DNA of 57,134 nucleotides from Singulisphaera sp. (lineage in GTDB: Bacteria > Planctomycetota > Planctomycetia > Isosphaerales > Isosphaeraceae): contig DAIDJG010000083.1 of NCBI GenBank assembly GCA_027451445.1, positions 1 through 57,134 of the forward strand, read 5' to 3'. Shown piece after piece: positions 42,864 to 52,217 of the stretch. The position numbers and the translations under genes are program-made. Below the pieces are notes generated by a model. That model saw only the letters and a list, made by a program, of their open reading frames with translations. It did not search any database and was not told the DNA's origin. Each line of letters starts with the position of its first letter. Within the stretch, counting starts at the first letter, position 1.

Positions 42864-44267
42864 ATGGCCATGATGCACAATGGATTGTGGCGTCGGGCGG
42901 CCATGGGTGTGATGGTGTACCTGGCGTGCGTCTGCCCTGGCTCGGCCGTGGAGCCGACCGATTCCACGCTCGGCACGAGGGTCGTCACAAAGAACGGGAT
43001 CGTTCCCAGGCCCGACAATCACACGGTCGTTGAACTACGCAAGACGCGCCAGGTCTTCAAGGTCGAGCGCGCCTACAACGACTGGTACTGGATCGCGGGG
43101 CAGGAGATCGCCGGCTGGGTGAACGTCGCTGACGTAATTCCGCTCGACCGAGCGATGGATTACCTCACGGGCGAGATCAAGGAGAATCCCAACGCCGGTT
43201 GGGCCTACCTGATGCGAGGCATTGTTTGGGAAGAGATGAACGAGCCCGACATTGCACTGGCCGACTACAATGAGGCCCTCCGCCAGGATCCGAACGACGC
43301 CGAAGCCCATCTGAGGCGCGCGAACGTGCGACAGACGCGCAAGCACGATCCTGAAGGCGCTCTGACCGATTACAACGCCGCGCTCCGGCTCGACCCCACG
43401 CTCATCCAAGCGTATCGTCAGCGGGCGCAGGCGTTGATGGCAAAACAGCGGTTCGAGCTGGCGATCGCGGACTATAACGAAGCGATTCGCCTCGATGGAC
43501 GCGACATCACGGCCTACCACGGCCGGGCACTTGCCAATCAGGCCAAAGGAAACCTCGACGACGCGATCGAAGACCTGACCACCGCGATCCGACTGGGTTC
43601 GAACGACCCGGTCGTGTACCTGAATCGGGGCAATGCATGGAGCGATAAGCAGGAGTACGACAAGGCGATCGCCGACTACTCCGAGGCCATCAAACTTGAC
43701 CGACACTATGCGGCGGCATTCCATAATCGAGGCATCGCGTCGAGGCTCAAGAAGGATTACGACAAGGCGATTTCCGATCACAACGTCGCAATCAGGCTCG
43801 CTCCCAAGGACCCGGCAGCGTACCTGGCGCGCGGAGTTGCGTGGAAGAAAATGAAAGAGTACGACCGCGCCCTGGCCGACTACAGCGAGGCGCTTCGCCT
43901 TGACCCCAAGAACGCCGAGGCGCTGAACGGGCGGGCCTGGATTCTCGCAACGTGTCCCGAGGCCCACATTCGCAATGGCAAGATCGCCTACGACTTTGCC
44001 CTCCGCGCGTGCGAGATCAGCGGCTGGAAGGCTGCGAACCATCTCGATACGCTTGCCGCGGCTTATGCCGAGTCGCGCGACTTCACACATGCGACGGAGT
44101 GGGAGAACAAGGCGCTCGAGGCCGCAGTCAGTGCGGACGAAAAGGCCGAATTCATGGCCCGCTTGCAGCTCTACGAGAAGAAGAAGGCGTATCGCGACGA
44201 ACCCGCCGTAGACATCGAGTCTCGGCCCTTGAGTCAGCCGCGGACGTCGACGGCGTCCGCGCGATAA
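42864..44267 (+). CDS. Exported TPR-repeat protein with SH3-like N-domain
   Basis: A 467-residue protein with a signal peptide (LWRRAAMGVMVYLACVCPGS) and about seven to eight TPR repeats (ADYNEALRQDPNDAEAHLRR, IADYNEAIRLDGRDITAYHG and so on), preceded by an SH3-like region (residues about 40-90, WYWIAGQEIAGWVNVADVIP). TPRs bind partner proteins. It ends in convergent overlap of 34 bp with the glycerol kinase gene. Role unknown. Confidence 0.85.
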   Translation: MAMMHNGLWRRAAMGVMVYLACVCPGSAVEPTDSTLGTRVVTKNGIVPRPDNHTVVELRKTRQVFKVERAYNDWYWIAGQEIAGWVNVADVIPLDRAMDYLTGEIKENPNAGWAYLMRGIVWEEMNEPDIALADYNEALRQDPNDAEAHLRRANVRQTRKHDPEGALTDYNAALRLDPTLIQAYRQRAQALMAKQRFELAIADYNEAIRLDGRDITAYHGRALANQAKGNLDDAIEDLTTAIRLGSNDPVVYLNRGNAWSDKQEYDKAIADYSEAIKLDRHYAAAFHNRGIASRLKKDYDKAISDHNVAIRLAPKDPAAYLARGVAWKKMKEYDRALADYSEALRLDPKNAEALNGRAWILATCPEAHIRNGKIAYDFALRACEISGWKAANHLDTLAAAYAESRDFTHATEWENKALEAAVSADEKAEFMARLQLYEKKKAYRDEPAVDIESRPLSQPRTSTASAR

Positions 44268-45754
44268 TGGCGTTTCACCGTCTCCACGGCACGGCGCCAC
44301 TGACTTAACGCCGCACTGCGCCAAGTGGCTTCTCGAGAGGGGCGGAAGTTCTGGCTTCCACTCTTGAGGAGCTCGGCTGCGACATCGGCGTTGGGCCAGA
44401 GTCCGGCTCCTAGGCCCGCGAGAAGTGCGGCGCCGAGGGCGGTCGATTCGGTGAACGGACTGCGGGCGATCGTGAGGTCGAGCAGGTCGGCCTGGAATTG
44501 AAGGAATGGGTCCGACCGTGCCATGCCGCCATCAACGCGCAGCTCGGAAAGCGGGCTTGGTAGGTCGGCGTTCATCGCATCGATCAAGTCGGCCACTTGA
44601 AACGCGACGCCCTCCAGCGTGGCTCGTGCGAGGTCGGCGATGCTCGTTGCGCGTGTCAGGCCGAACAACGTTCCTCGCGCCTCGGGTTCCCAGTGAGGAG
44701 CCCCGAGCCCGGTTAAGGCGGGAACGAAGACAACTCCCGAATCGGGATTTCCGAGCGGGTACAGGCGGTCGATTTCCGGGGCCGCTCCCACCGCCTTGAG
44801 CCCATCGCGAAACCACTGGACCGCGGCACCTGCGACGAACACGCTTCCCTCGAGCGCGTACTGTGCAGGGCCATCGCCGATCGTGGCCGCGAGCGTCGTG
44901 ACGAGGCCTCGGGTTGAAGGGATCACCTTTTCACCGGTGTGAACCAGCAGAAACGCGCCGGTACCGTAAGTGCACTTGGCCTGTCCGGCATGCATGCACC
45001 CCTGGCCGACGAGCGATGCCTGCTGGTCGCCGGCGACGCCGGTGATCGGCAACCCATCCGGCAGGTAATCCAGACCTTGGGTGCGGCCGAATTCGCCCGC
45101 GCTGGGGAGGATTTCGGGTAATAAACCGCGCGGAACTCCGAAGAATTGGCAGAGCGTTTTGTCCCAGGCCAGCGTTCGTAAGTCCATCAGCAGGGTGCGG
45201 GAGGCGTTGGTGACGTCGGTGACATGCCGCTGGCCGCCGGTGAGGTGCCAGAGGATCAAGGAATCGACGGTTCCGGCGGCGAGTTCTCCGGCTTCGGCTC
45301 GTTGGGTGACGCCTGGTGTGTGTTCGAGGATCCACGCGATCTTGGTGGCGGAGAAATACGGGTCGAGCACCAGACCAGTCTTCTCGGCGATCCAGGGGCG
45401 ACGGTCGCGGTGACGGTCGCAAAACTCGGCCGTCCGGCGATCTTGCCAGACGAGCGCAGGTCCGACGGGTTGGCCGGTTGCGCGGTCCCAAAGCACCGTG
45501 GTTTCGCGTTGGTTGGTCAGACCAATCGCGGCGAGTCGGTCCGCAGAGATGCCGGCCTCTCGCAGCGCCTGGGTGACCTGAGGGCCGACAGAGTTGACGA
45601 GTGCGGAAGCGTTGTGCTCGACCCAGCCGGACTGCGGGTAGGTTGGTGCGACCTCGGCCTGGGCTTGGCCGATGGGTTGGAGGCGGTTGTCGTACACCAC
45701 GGCACGCGTGCTGGTTGTCCCCTGGTCGATTGCTAACAGGTGGTCGCGAGCCAT
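44234..45754 (-). CDS. glpK: Glycerol kinase
   Basis: A 506-residue FGGY-family sugar kinase. The start ATG 45754 gives MARDHLLAIDQGTTSTRAVV, with the phosphate loop DQGTTST, followed by LTNQRETTVLWDR, the GlpK signature LVWQDRRTAEFCD, and C-terminal VDGGMARSDPFLQFQADLLD. Longer frames add non-conserved sequence. It phosphorylates glycerol to sn-glycerol-3-phosphate in the cytosol using ATP. No glpF or glpD is adjacent. It is divergent from a small membrane protein gene. Confidence 0.94.
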   Translation of the reverse strand: MARDHLLAIDQGTTSTRAVVYDNRLQPIGQAQAEVAPTYPQSGWVEHNASALVNSVGPQVTQALREAGISADRLAAIGLTNQRETTVLWDRATGQPVGPALVWQDRRTAEFCDRHRDRRPWIAEKTGLVLDPYFSATKIAWILEHTPGVTQRAEAGELAAGTVDSLILWHLTGGQRHVTDVTNASRTLLMDLRTLAWDKTLCQFFGVPRGLLPEILPSAGEFGRTQGLDYLPDGLPITGVAGDQQASLVGQGCMHAGQAKCTYGTGAFLLVHTGEKVIPSTRGLVTTLAATIGDGPAQYALEGSVFVAGAAVQWFRDGLKAVGAAPEIDRLYPLGNPDSGVVFVPALTGLGAPHWEPEARGTLFGLTRATSIADLARATLEGVAFQVADLIDAMNADLPSPLSELRVDGGMARSDPFLQFQADLLDLTIARSPFTESTALGAALLAGLGAGLWPNADVAAELLKSGSQNFRPSREATWRSAALSQWRRAVETVKRHYRADAVDVRG

Positions 45755-45874
45755 CAGTGGTGACTCCGTGGTGTACGTGCGGTGGTATTCTGTGAAAAGT
45801 CGCATACTAACGCGCGGTTCTGCGGAGTGCGCGAGGTTCTCGACGATTCTGTGTTCGTGAAAGGACGATTTCCC

Positions 45875-46297
45875 ATGATTGATGCTCTGCTGATTCCGCT
45901 CGCCGGAATTGCCGTTCCGATCGTCATCGTTCCGGTGGTCATGGGACTGAAGCATGCCCGCCTGGAGCGTGAGCTCGAGCATGCCGAGCGGATGAAAGCG
46001 CTCGAACTCGGCCGGACGCTGCCACAGGATGAACCCTGGTGGACACCGCTTCGAGTGAGTCTCGCCTTCGGCGTGGGTGTGCCGATCGGGGTGTCCGCGT
46101 GTGCGGCATTCGCGACCGTGTTTAGCGGATTTCAGGATGGGATCTGGGTCGGCTCCATGGCCGTGGGAGTGTGTGGCGTCTTGAGCGGTTCATGGCTGGC
46201 GAGTCGCCAAATCGGGGCGAGCCGCCGCCAGGACGGGGCGTTTGTGAAGCCCCACGTGGTCGACGATCTCTTCGATATGGCGGGAAACGTGCGCTGA
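45875..46297 (+). CDS. Small membrane protein, hypothetical
   Basis: A 140-residue protein with three hydrophobic segments (IDALLIPLAGIAVPIVIVPV, then LAFGVGVPIGVSACAAF and GSMAVGVCGVLSGSWLA) and a short charged helix between the first and second. ATG 45875 has AAAGGA about 11 nt upstream. No family recognised. Its 3' end overlaps the GT39-like gene on the other strand by 108 bp, so one of the two C-termini may be an extension. Confidence 0.6.
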   Translation: MIDALLIPLAGIAVPIVIVPVVMGLKHARLERELEHAERMKALELGRTLPQDEPWWTPLRVSLAFGVGVPIGVSACAAFATVFSGFQDGIWVGSMAVGVCGVLSGSWLASRQIGASRRQDGAFVKPHVVDDLFDMAGNVR

Positions 46298-47611
46298 CTC
46301 CCACTTGCCAATCCCCGCTGCGGCCCAGAGTGCCAGCAAGGGTTCGAGCGGGATGTGAAATCGCGCGGAAACAATCGTCAACGTGTGAAACAGCGTAATC
46401 GCGGCGGCCGTGACGAACGTCGGCCACAGCCGTCGCCGAAGATCGCTCGGCGCCAGAATGAGTCCGACCGCCGCCAACGCGGTAAATCCAACCTGACTCG
46501 CGCGATAGATGATGTTGCGCGTTTTGGGATTCGTTTCATCGAAAAGCAGGAAGAAACGGAGCCGGCGCAGGCATAGTTGGGGATACCGGCCGGGATCGGC
46601 CCGAAGGTCGCTCAAAGCGCGGCGGAACAAGCGGCGTGAACGCTCCGGCTCCGACACGGCCGCGAGCTCCTGGTAATCCGTGGCCGTCAGCACGATGTCA
46701 TCAAGATAGCCCGCCTCATGCCGCGCTGCCCAAAGGGATTCGTTGAGCCCGCGAAGGCCCGTTTCCTTTTGATTCAGGGCAGCTTCGACCGAGGGGCGAA
46801 TGATTTTGTCGGTCCCTTCGCTGAGTGCACAATTCCCTTGCCAGAACGCGTAACCGAACGTGCTCTTGATCAGCACGAGCTCGCCGTGTACCCACGCGTT
46901 GCGGGCGATCCAGGGTGCGACGCCAAGAAGTGCGGTGAATCCGATCAGGGGCAAGATCAGCCGAGGTTTCGCGTACGGACCTCCCAACAGCACCGCCCCG
47001 ACGATCCCGAGCGCGACCAGCGCCAGGATGGGATCGGTCAGGGTCAGCGCGGCGAGGAACATGCCCGTTATCACAGAGTCGCGACAGCGCCCAGTTCGAC
47101 CAGCGCGATAGGACCAGGCGAGTGTCAAAGTCAGGAGCGTGGCAGCAAGTAGCGCGACTTGGACGTGAGTGGCTGCGTAAATCAGCGTGGGATGGAGCGC
47201 AACCAGCAAGCCAGCGAGGGCAGCGCATCTCGGGTACCGTGGCGCAACCTCGCTCGCAAGCATCAGGACGCCCGCGACCAGCAGACCGCCCAAAGCCGAC
47301 TGGCCGAGTTCGAGGATCAGCAACGATGTCGGGGTGCCTACGCCTCCCAGCGCGTAGGCACCCGTGACGAGAAACGGATACAACGGCGCTTGCTGCGACG
47401 TGGGTCCGTCCGCCCCGAGAAAGCGGACTGAGAAACCTCGGCCCGCGAGCAAGTTGGCGGCGATCTCGCCGTGCTCAAACGTGCTGTGCGGTACCCTGTG
47501 ACTCTGCAGCACCAGGACAGCCGCTGCGCGAACCACGAACGCCAGGACGATCAACGCCCAGACGAGGCGACGGTCGAGTTCGAGCTTCCGTGCTCCTTCC
47601 ATGCGCGGCAT
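46190..47611 (-). CDS. GT39/ArnT-like membrane glycosyltransferase
   Basis: A 473-residue inner-membrane protein with about ten hydrophobic segments. The first loop after the first helix carries the acidic residue (EHGEIAANLLAGRGFS) typical of GT-C glycosyltransferases of the dolichyl-phosphate mannosyl/ArnT type, and PLYPFLVTGAYAL resembles the conserved second-segment region. It probably transfers a lipid-linked sugar to a protein or lipid. ATG 47611 is one of several candidates (47602, TTG 47638); no strong Shine-Dalgarno. It lies 38 bp after the sigma-factor gene. Confidence 0.78.
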   Translation of the reverse strand: MPRMEGARKLELDRRLVWALIVLAFVVRAAAVLVLQSHRVPHSTFEHGEIAANLLAGRGFSVRFLGADGPTSQQAPLYPFLVTGAYALGGVGTPTSLLILELGQSALGGLLVAGVLMLASEVAPRYPRCAALAGLLVALHPTLIYAATHVQVALLAATLLTLTLAWSYRAGRTGRCRDSVITGMFLAALTLTDPILALVALGIVGAVLLGGPYAKPRLILPLIGFTALLGVAPWIARNAWVHGELVLIKSTFGYAFWQGNCALSEGTDKIIRPSVEAALNQKETGLRGLNESLWAARHEAGYLDDIVLTATDYQELAAVSEPERSRRLFRRALSDLRADPGRYPQLCLRRLRFFLLFDETNPKTRNIIYRASQVGFTALAAVGLILAPSDLRRRLWPTFVTAAAITLFHTLTIVSARFHIPLEPLLALWAAAGIGKWESAHVSRHIEEIVDHVGLHKRPVLAAARPDLATRQP

Positions 47612-47649
47612 TGTGGCGGAGCCTGGACGATCGGTCAACCCGGAGCGGC

Positions 47650-48555
47650 TCAGGCCGAGTGTCGGCGACGCCGGGGGGACGTATCGCAGGCCGGCTCCGC
47701 AGACCGCCGGATGGGCACCGGACGCGACGAAGCCGAGGGCCGCTCGAGCTTCTTCACCGCGCGGATCTCAATCTTGCGGACCCCCTCACGGGTCATCCCG
47801 AGCCGCTTACCGACTTCCCGGAGGGTCATCGGGGAGCCTCCATCCAACCCGAATCGCAGCGTCAGAATCTTGCGCTCGCGCTCTTCCAGGTTGCGCAGGC
47901 GTCGGAGTACGTTCTCGCGTTCTTCATCGGCCTCGATCGCAGCGTCGGGTGCGTATTCCGGGCGCGTCGCCTCGTCGGCTGACCAGGCGTTCTCATCGTC
48001 AGAGAGGGTGCATTCAAACCGAAGCTGGCTCGCGCGGAGAGCGCTCTCCACCAACCCTCGTTGCGAGTCGGTTAGCCCCAAGGCAATCGCGACCTGATCG
48101 GGGTGGGGAGTGAAGCCGAACTCATTGGTCAGCGCACGCTCCATTCGCTTCCACTTCGTCAAGAGTCCCACGACGTGCGCTGGCAGCCGGATGGTTTGTG
48201 TCGTATTCAGGAGGGCCTGGCGGATCGCTTGTTTGATCCAGAAACTCGCGTAGGTGCTGAACCGGGTGCCAAAATCGGGATCAAATTCCTCCGCCGCTCG
48301 GATCAATCCGAGGTTTCCCTCGCCGACCAGATCGTCAAGTACCATTCCTCGCCACTGGTAGCCGCGGGCGATTTTTACGACCAAGCGCAGGTTCGCCTGA
48401 ATCAGTCGTTCGCGAGCGGCAAGATCGCCTCGGTGGATCGCCTCCGCCAAGGACCGCTCCTCCGCGGCCGAGAGCAGGGAGCCGTCGCTGACCTCGCCGA
48501 AATGCACATTCGCCGAGTTGTGAACCGTGCAATCCCTCGCCTGAATCAGAGACAT
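47650..48555 (-). CDS. Sigma-70 family RNA polymerase sigma factor (RpoD-like)
   Basis: A 301-residue sigma factor. ATG 48555 has GGAG 9 nt upstream. Regions 1.2-2 (SLLSAAEERSLAEAIHRGDL, IQANLRLVVKIARGYQWRG, DDLVGEGNLGLIRAAEEFDP, RFSTYASFWIKQAIRQALL) and 4 (LEERERKILTLRFGLDGG, MTLREVGKRLGMTREGVRKI) are typical of the SigA/RpoD groups 2-3. There is no region 1.1. It could drive stress or general genes. It is followed by a glycosyltransferase gene in the same direction. The tail (about 30 residues) is Arg/Ser/Pro-rich. Confidence 0.9.
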   Translation of the reverse strand: MSLIQARDCTVHNSANVHFGEVSDGSLLSAAEERSLAEAIHRGDLAARERLIQANLRLVVKIARGYQWRGMVLDDLVGEGNLGLIRAAEEFDPDFGTRFSTYASFWIKQAIRQALLNTTQTIRLPAHVVGLLTKWKRMERALTNEFGFTPHPDQVAIALGLTDSQRGLVESALRASQLRFECTLSDDENAWSADEATRPEYAPDAAIEADEERENVLRRLRNLEERERKILTLRFGLDGGSPMTLREVGKRLGMTREGVRKIEIRAVKKLERPSASSRPVPIRRSAEPACDTSPRRRRHSA

Positions 48556-49193
48556 AAACAGCGCTCCGAGGTCGGACGCGTGCGAGGAGCTCGCCGCGTG
48601 CGGGTGGTCCAAATCTTTGGTGAATCCTGTGGAGGGAGAGCGGGCTGCTCCCTCCCCGTCGAAATGTGCAAACACCCCGAGGCCGAGCGTCACAGTTTAA
48701 TTGAGCCGCTCATGCTTGGATCTGTCTTGAGTGTTGTCGAAGGCATCACACCTGTAGTAGTGACTTTTGGCGACGAAGACCGACACACTTTCTCGTTTTT
48801 TTTCGGTCGCTCATCGCTTCGCCAGTTTCTACGGCCGTACCCGTCGATTCGGGACACGGTACAACTGTCTTCTACCGGCGGAATGCACGCGATTCTTGCG
48901 ATGTGGGCCATCGAGCAAATCGGCTGCGCGGTCCGTCAAGCCGAGTCGAGATGGCTCGAGATGCCACCATCACTCACGATGGCTTGAACCCGGCGAGTCC
49001 CGTGAATCAGGATGCGGGAACGCTTGCACGCAAGTGGCGAGTACCGCATGATGGGGGTTACTAAAGCCTTAGTGATGCCCCCCACGTTGGTGCTGGCGAT
49101 CCGGGTTTGTGAAGTGCCTTCCCTCGTTTCCAAGGGTGTCAATACCGACGCGAACGGCTCGCTGATCGAGCTTACTCCGGATTGTTTCTGGAC
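48556..49193. other. Divergent regulatory region, no gene
   Basis: A 638-base stretch between the sigma-factor gene (-) and the TPR kinase (+). A weak imperfect hairpin is seen at 49052-49084 (TGGGGG with CCCCCA around ACTAA/TTAGT). No promoter was convincing on either strand. Confidence 0.5.
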
Positions 49194-52163
49194 ATGCCGT
49201 CGTTTTCGCTGGGATCCATTCTGGACGATTTCCTCGGTCGCTGGCAGCGGGGCGAAGCGCCGCGCGCTGAGGAATACCTGAGCCGGCTCCAAACTTCCGA
49301 AGATGCGGTCGAACTGATCTATCGGGAGTTCTGTCTGGCCGAAGCGGCGGGCCTCAATCCGGAGCCTTCGGATTACCTCAGCCGGTTTTCTCACCTTCAG
49401 CAACCGCTTGGCCGGCTCCTGGATCTGCACGACGCGATCAGCGTCTCGCAGCTCCGCGCGTGGACCGAACCCGCGGTGCTTCCCGTCGCGGGAGACGAGA
49501 TCGGTCCGTATCACCTCGAGCGCGAGCTTGGCCGAGGCGCGTTTGCGCGGGTCTTCCTCGCGCGCCAGACCGATCTCGACGACCGGCATGTGGTGGTCAA
49601 AGTCTCGATCAAGGTCACGCCCGAGCCTCGACTGCTGGCGCGTTCGCAACATCCGAACATCGTTGCGATTCACTGGCACGGGATCGTCAACGACGGTGAG
49701 TTCCAACTGATCTGTATGCCGTTCCACGGCGGTGGAACGCTTTCCGACGTGCTGGCGGACCTGCAACGCGCCGCGAAACGCCCTCGCTCCGGCCGGGACC
49801 TCCTGGCCGCACTCGATCGGATTGCCGCGCCCGAATACCACGTCACGGGCCAGTCGCGGTCGACACGCGAGACACTGGGGGTGCTCCCGTATGCTCAAGC
49901 GCTCGGCTGGATCATCGCTCGCCTGGCGGACGCCCTCGACCACGCGTATCGCCGGGGCGTCGCGCACGGCGATATCAAGACCTCGAACATTCTGCTCACT
50001 GCGGACGGCGACCCCAAACTGCTCGACTTCAACCTTGCGGTGGGCTGGCGGGCCCACAGTGTGAACGACACCCTTGAAGATGTGGGCGGCACCCTCGCCT
50101 ACATGGCTCCCGAACGGCTCAAGATTGTCGCGGGCGCGGACCATACGACACTTCCCCGCGCGGCCGACCGCCATCGGGCAGACCTTTATGGACTCGGTAT
50201 CGTGTTTCTGGAGGCTCTGTCAGGTCGGCCACCGATTGCTCCCGAGGACCGCCCCCGCGCCCCCAAGGAGCTTGCACAGGCCCTCGCATCCATTCGCCTG
50301 CAAGGCAGCGACGTTTTGGTGAAAGCGTCGAAGGCAGCGATACCGGCGACGCTGCGCTCGATTTTGACGCGCTGTCTGGCACCCGAACCGGCCGACCGCT
50401 ACGGCCGCTCGTCTGAGCTCGCCCATGATCTCGACTGCTGGATCAACGGTCGTCCCCTGGTTTACGCCAGGCAGCCGATCCTGGGGTTCCAGGTCCGGCA
50501 CCGACTCCGGCAGTGGGGTCTGGTCGGGGCACTCGTGCTGGTCGTCGCACTGGGTGCGTTCGCATTGCAGTTCTGGGACGGAATGCAACGCGCCGCGCGC
50601 GCACGCGCGCTCACAAACCTGCTTGCCTATTACGATCAACCTGGGTCCGGCGTCTTCCGCTTCCGCAGCTATGATGCGATGCGCGTCATTGGACGGGATG
50701 ACCCCGCCGAGGTCGCAAAGGCTCACCTCGCGCACTTCGGGTTGCTCGATTCCGACGATTGGAATCAGCGTGAGTCGTTTCGAGACCTTCCACGTCCCAT
50801 TCAAGAGGATCTTCAGCTCTGGCTCTATGAGCAAGTATTGCGCTTCGCGCACGCCGCCGGGAAGCCGGGAGTATCGAGCGACGAAAAGCGCCGGGCGCTT
50901 GGCGTTGTCGAGCGGGCGATTGCGAGAACGTCCGCAAGTCCGCTCGAAACGTATCGGCTGCGCTTCCGCCGAGAGCTTGGATTGCCCGACGAGCCGACGC
51001 CCACAGCAGCGGAAGGCGCGGTTCGCGCCGTGGACGAATACCTGCTCGGCATTCTCGACGAGCTCGAACAGCACAAGGCCAGCGACGAGCAGGTGCACTA
51101 TCGCAAGCTGCTCAACGACCGCCCGCGCTCGTTCTGGGGCCATTACCGCATGGCGACGGTGGCCTATCGACTTCATGACTTTGGCGCGGCCGTCGACCAT
51201 ATGAAGGAATGCATCGAACAACTCCCCGGCAGTCCCGATCTGCGCGCGCAGCTCGCGGGCTGTCTCTACGGGCAGGGCCGTTTCGCCGAGGCGCTCGAGG
51301 CCTGCGACAGGGCGCTGGCGATCAACCCCGACCACCCCGAACCCTATCGCACTCGTTCTTACGTGCGCAGACGAATGGGACAGGCTGAAGGAAGCGCGAA
51401 CGATCTCAAAAAATTCCGCGAGCTAGCGCGCAAGAATACCCATCTCACACTTGGTGAGAGCCGCCTGATTTCATTGCTTCCGAACCCTCGCGATGTGAGC
51501 AAGGATGACTCCATCGAGAACACCGACCTACCGCGTCGTATCCTGGCCGTGGACCCGGACGACCTGGATGCCCGCAGGTTGCTCGCCACGCAATTGATGC
51601 TCAAGGGCGAAATGAAAGAGGCTCTGGAGCAGGCGGAGGAACTCCTACGCGCTAATCCCAACTTCCTGTGGGCTCTCTACGCACGCGCCAATGCGAGCAT
51701 GTCGCTCAGCCGCGGGAACCTTCGGCCCGACCTCCGAGCGAACGCCGACCGAGACCTCGCGGCGCTTTTGAGCCATCCGCGCCTCGAGGAATTTCTCCAC
51801 GATTATCCCCAAGGGCTCGGAGCCTACCAATTGAGCGTCTGGAGCAGTCTGGAGCGAAAGGACGTCCAACACGCCGAGCAAGTCGCTCTCGCAGGGCTGG
51901 AACAGGCTGCGCGGCTCGGCGTGCAGAAGGGAGACATGCACTTTACGCTCGCTCGGGTCTATGGGCTTCAGTCCGGTAGTGACCCCGCTCTTTTATTGAA
52001 GACGTTCCAGCAACTCTGTCTGACCCTGTCGTTGCCCACGCAGATTCACGTTCTCGATCGATTCGAGCATGACCCCGCATTCGTTCCCTGTCGTGCGAAG
52101 CTTAGACTGTTACTGAACGAGGCGTTTCCATTCGCTCCGTACCCTTATATTATTGCATATTGA
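49194..52163 (+). CDS. Large Ser/Thr kinase-TPR protein with altered DFG motif
   Basis: A 989-residue protein. The start ATG 49194 begins MPSFSLGSILDDFLGRWQRG, the planctomycete kinase N-terminal region (about 100 residues, ...AVELIYREFCLAEAAG). The kinase domain (about 105-425) has LGRGAFARVF, VVVKVSIK, catalytic loop HGDIKTSNIL and APE in MAPERL, but the DFG is DFN (LLDFNLAV), so Gly is replaced. A transmembrane helix (GLVGALVLVVALGAFALQF) follows near residues 445-465, then about 500 residues with TPR-like repeats (AQLAGCLYGQGRFAEALEAC). It may bind ATP weakly or act as a scaffold. Confidence 0.85.
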   Translation: MPSFSLGSILDDFLGRWQRGEAPRAEEYLSRLQTSEDAVELIYREFCLAEAAGLNPEPSDYLSRFSHLQQPLGRLLDLHDAISVSQLRAWTEPAVLPVAGDEIGPYHLERELGRGAFARVFLARQTDLDDRHVVVKVSIKVTPEPRLLARSQHPNIVAIHWHGIVNDGEFQLICMPFHGGGTLSDVLADLQRAAKRPRSGRDLLAALDRIAAPEYHVTGQSRSTRETLGVLPYAQALGWIIARLADALDHAYRRGVAHGDIKTSNILLTADGDPKLLDFNLAVGWRAHSVNDTLEDVGGTLAYMAPERLKIVAGADHTTLPRAADRHRADLYGLGIVFLEALSGRPPIAPEDRPRAPKELAQALASIRLQGSDVLVKASKAAIPATLRSILTRCLAPEPADRYGRSSELAHDLDCWINGRPLVYARQPILGFQVRHRLRQWGLVGALVLVVALGAFALQFWDGMQRAARARALTNLLAYYDQPGSGVFRFRSYDAMRVIGRDDPAEVAKAHLAHFGLLDSDDWNQRESFRDLPRPIQEDLQLWLYEQVLRFAHAAGKPGVSSDEKRRALGVVERAIARTSASPLETYRLRFRRELGLPDEPTPTAAEGAVRAVDEYLLGILDELEQHKASDEQVHYRKLLNDRPRSFWGHYRMATVAYRLHDFGAAVDHMKECIEQLPGSPDLRAQLAGCLYGQGRFAEALEACDRALAINPDHPEPYRTRSYVRRRMGQAEGSANDLKKFRELARKNTHLTLGESRLISLLPNPRDVSKDDSIENTDLPRRILAVDPDDLDARRLLATQLMLKGEMKEALEQAEELLRANPNFLWALYARANASMSLSRGNLRPDLRANADRDLAALLSHPRLEEFLHDYPQGLGAYQLSVWSSLERKDVQHAEQVALAGLEQAARLGVQKGDMHFTLARVYGLQSGSDPALLLKTFQQLCLTLSLPTQIHVLDRFEHDPAFVPCRAKLRLLLNEAFPFAPYPYIIAY

Positions 52164-52217
52164 ATAGGTATGCAAAGTCACGGCGGTTACCGCTCGCTCG
52201 CTTCAGGCGAGTGCTGA

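Noticed and set aside
48741-48765. A possible BlaI-like site (ACACCTGTAGTA) upstream of the sigma-factor gene
   Set aside because: Only one half resembles the consensus and no supporting promoter was seen; it differs from the GACA-N2-TGTC sites at blaI.
49052-49084. Hairpin upstream of the TPR kinase considered as a terminator or riboswitch
   Set aside because: The stem is interrupted, has no T-tract and matches no riboswitch class that I know.
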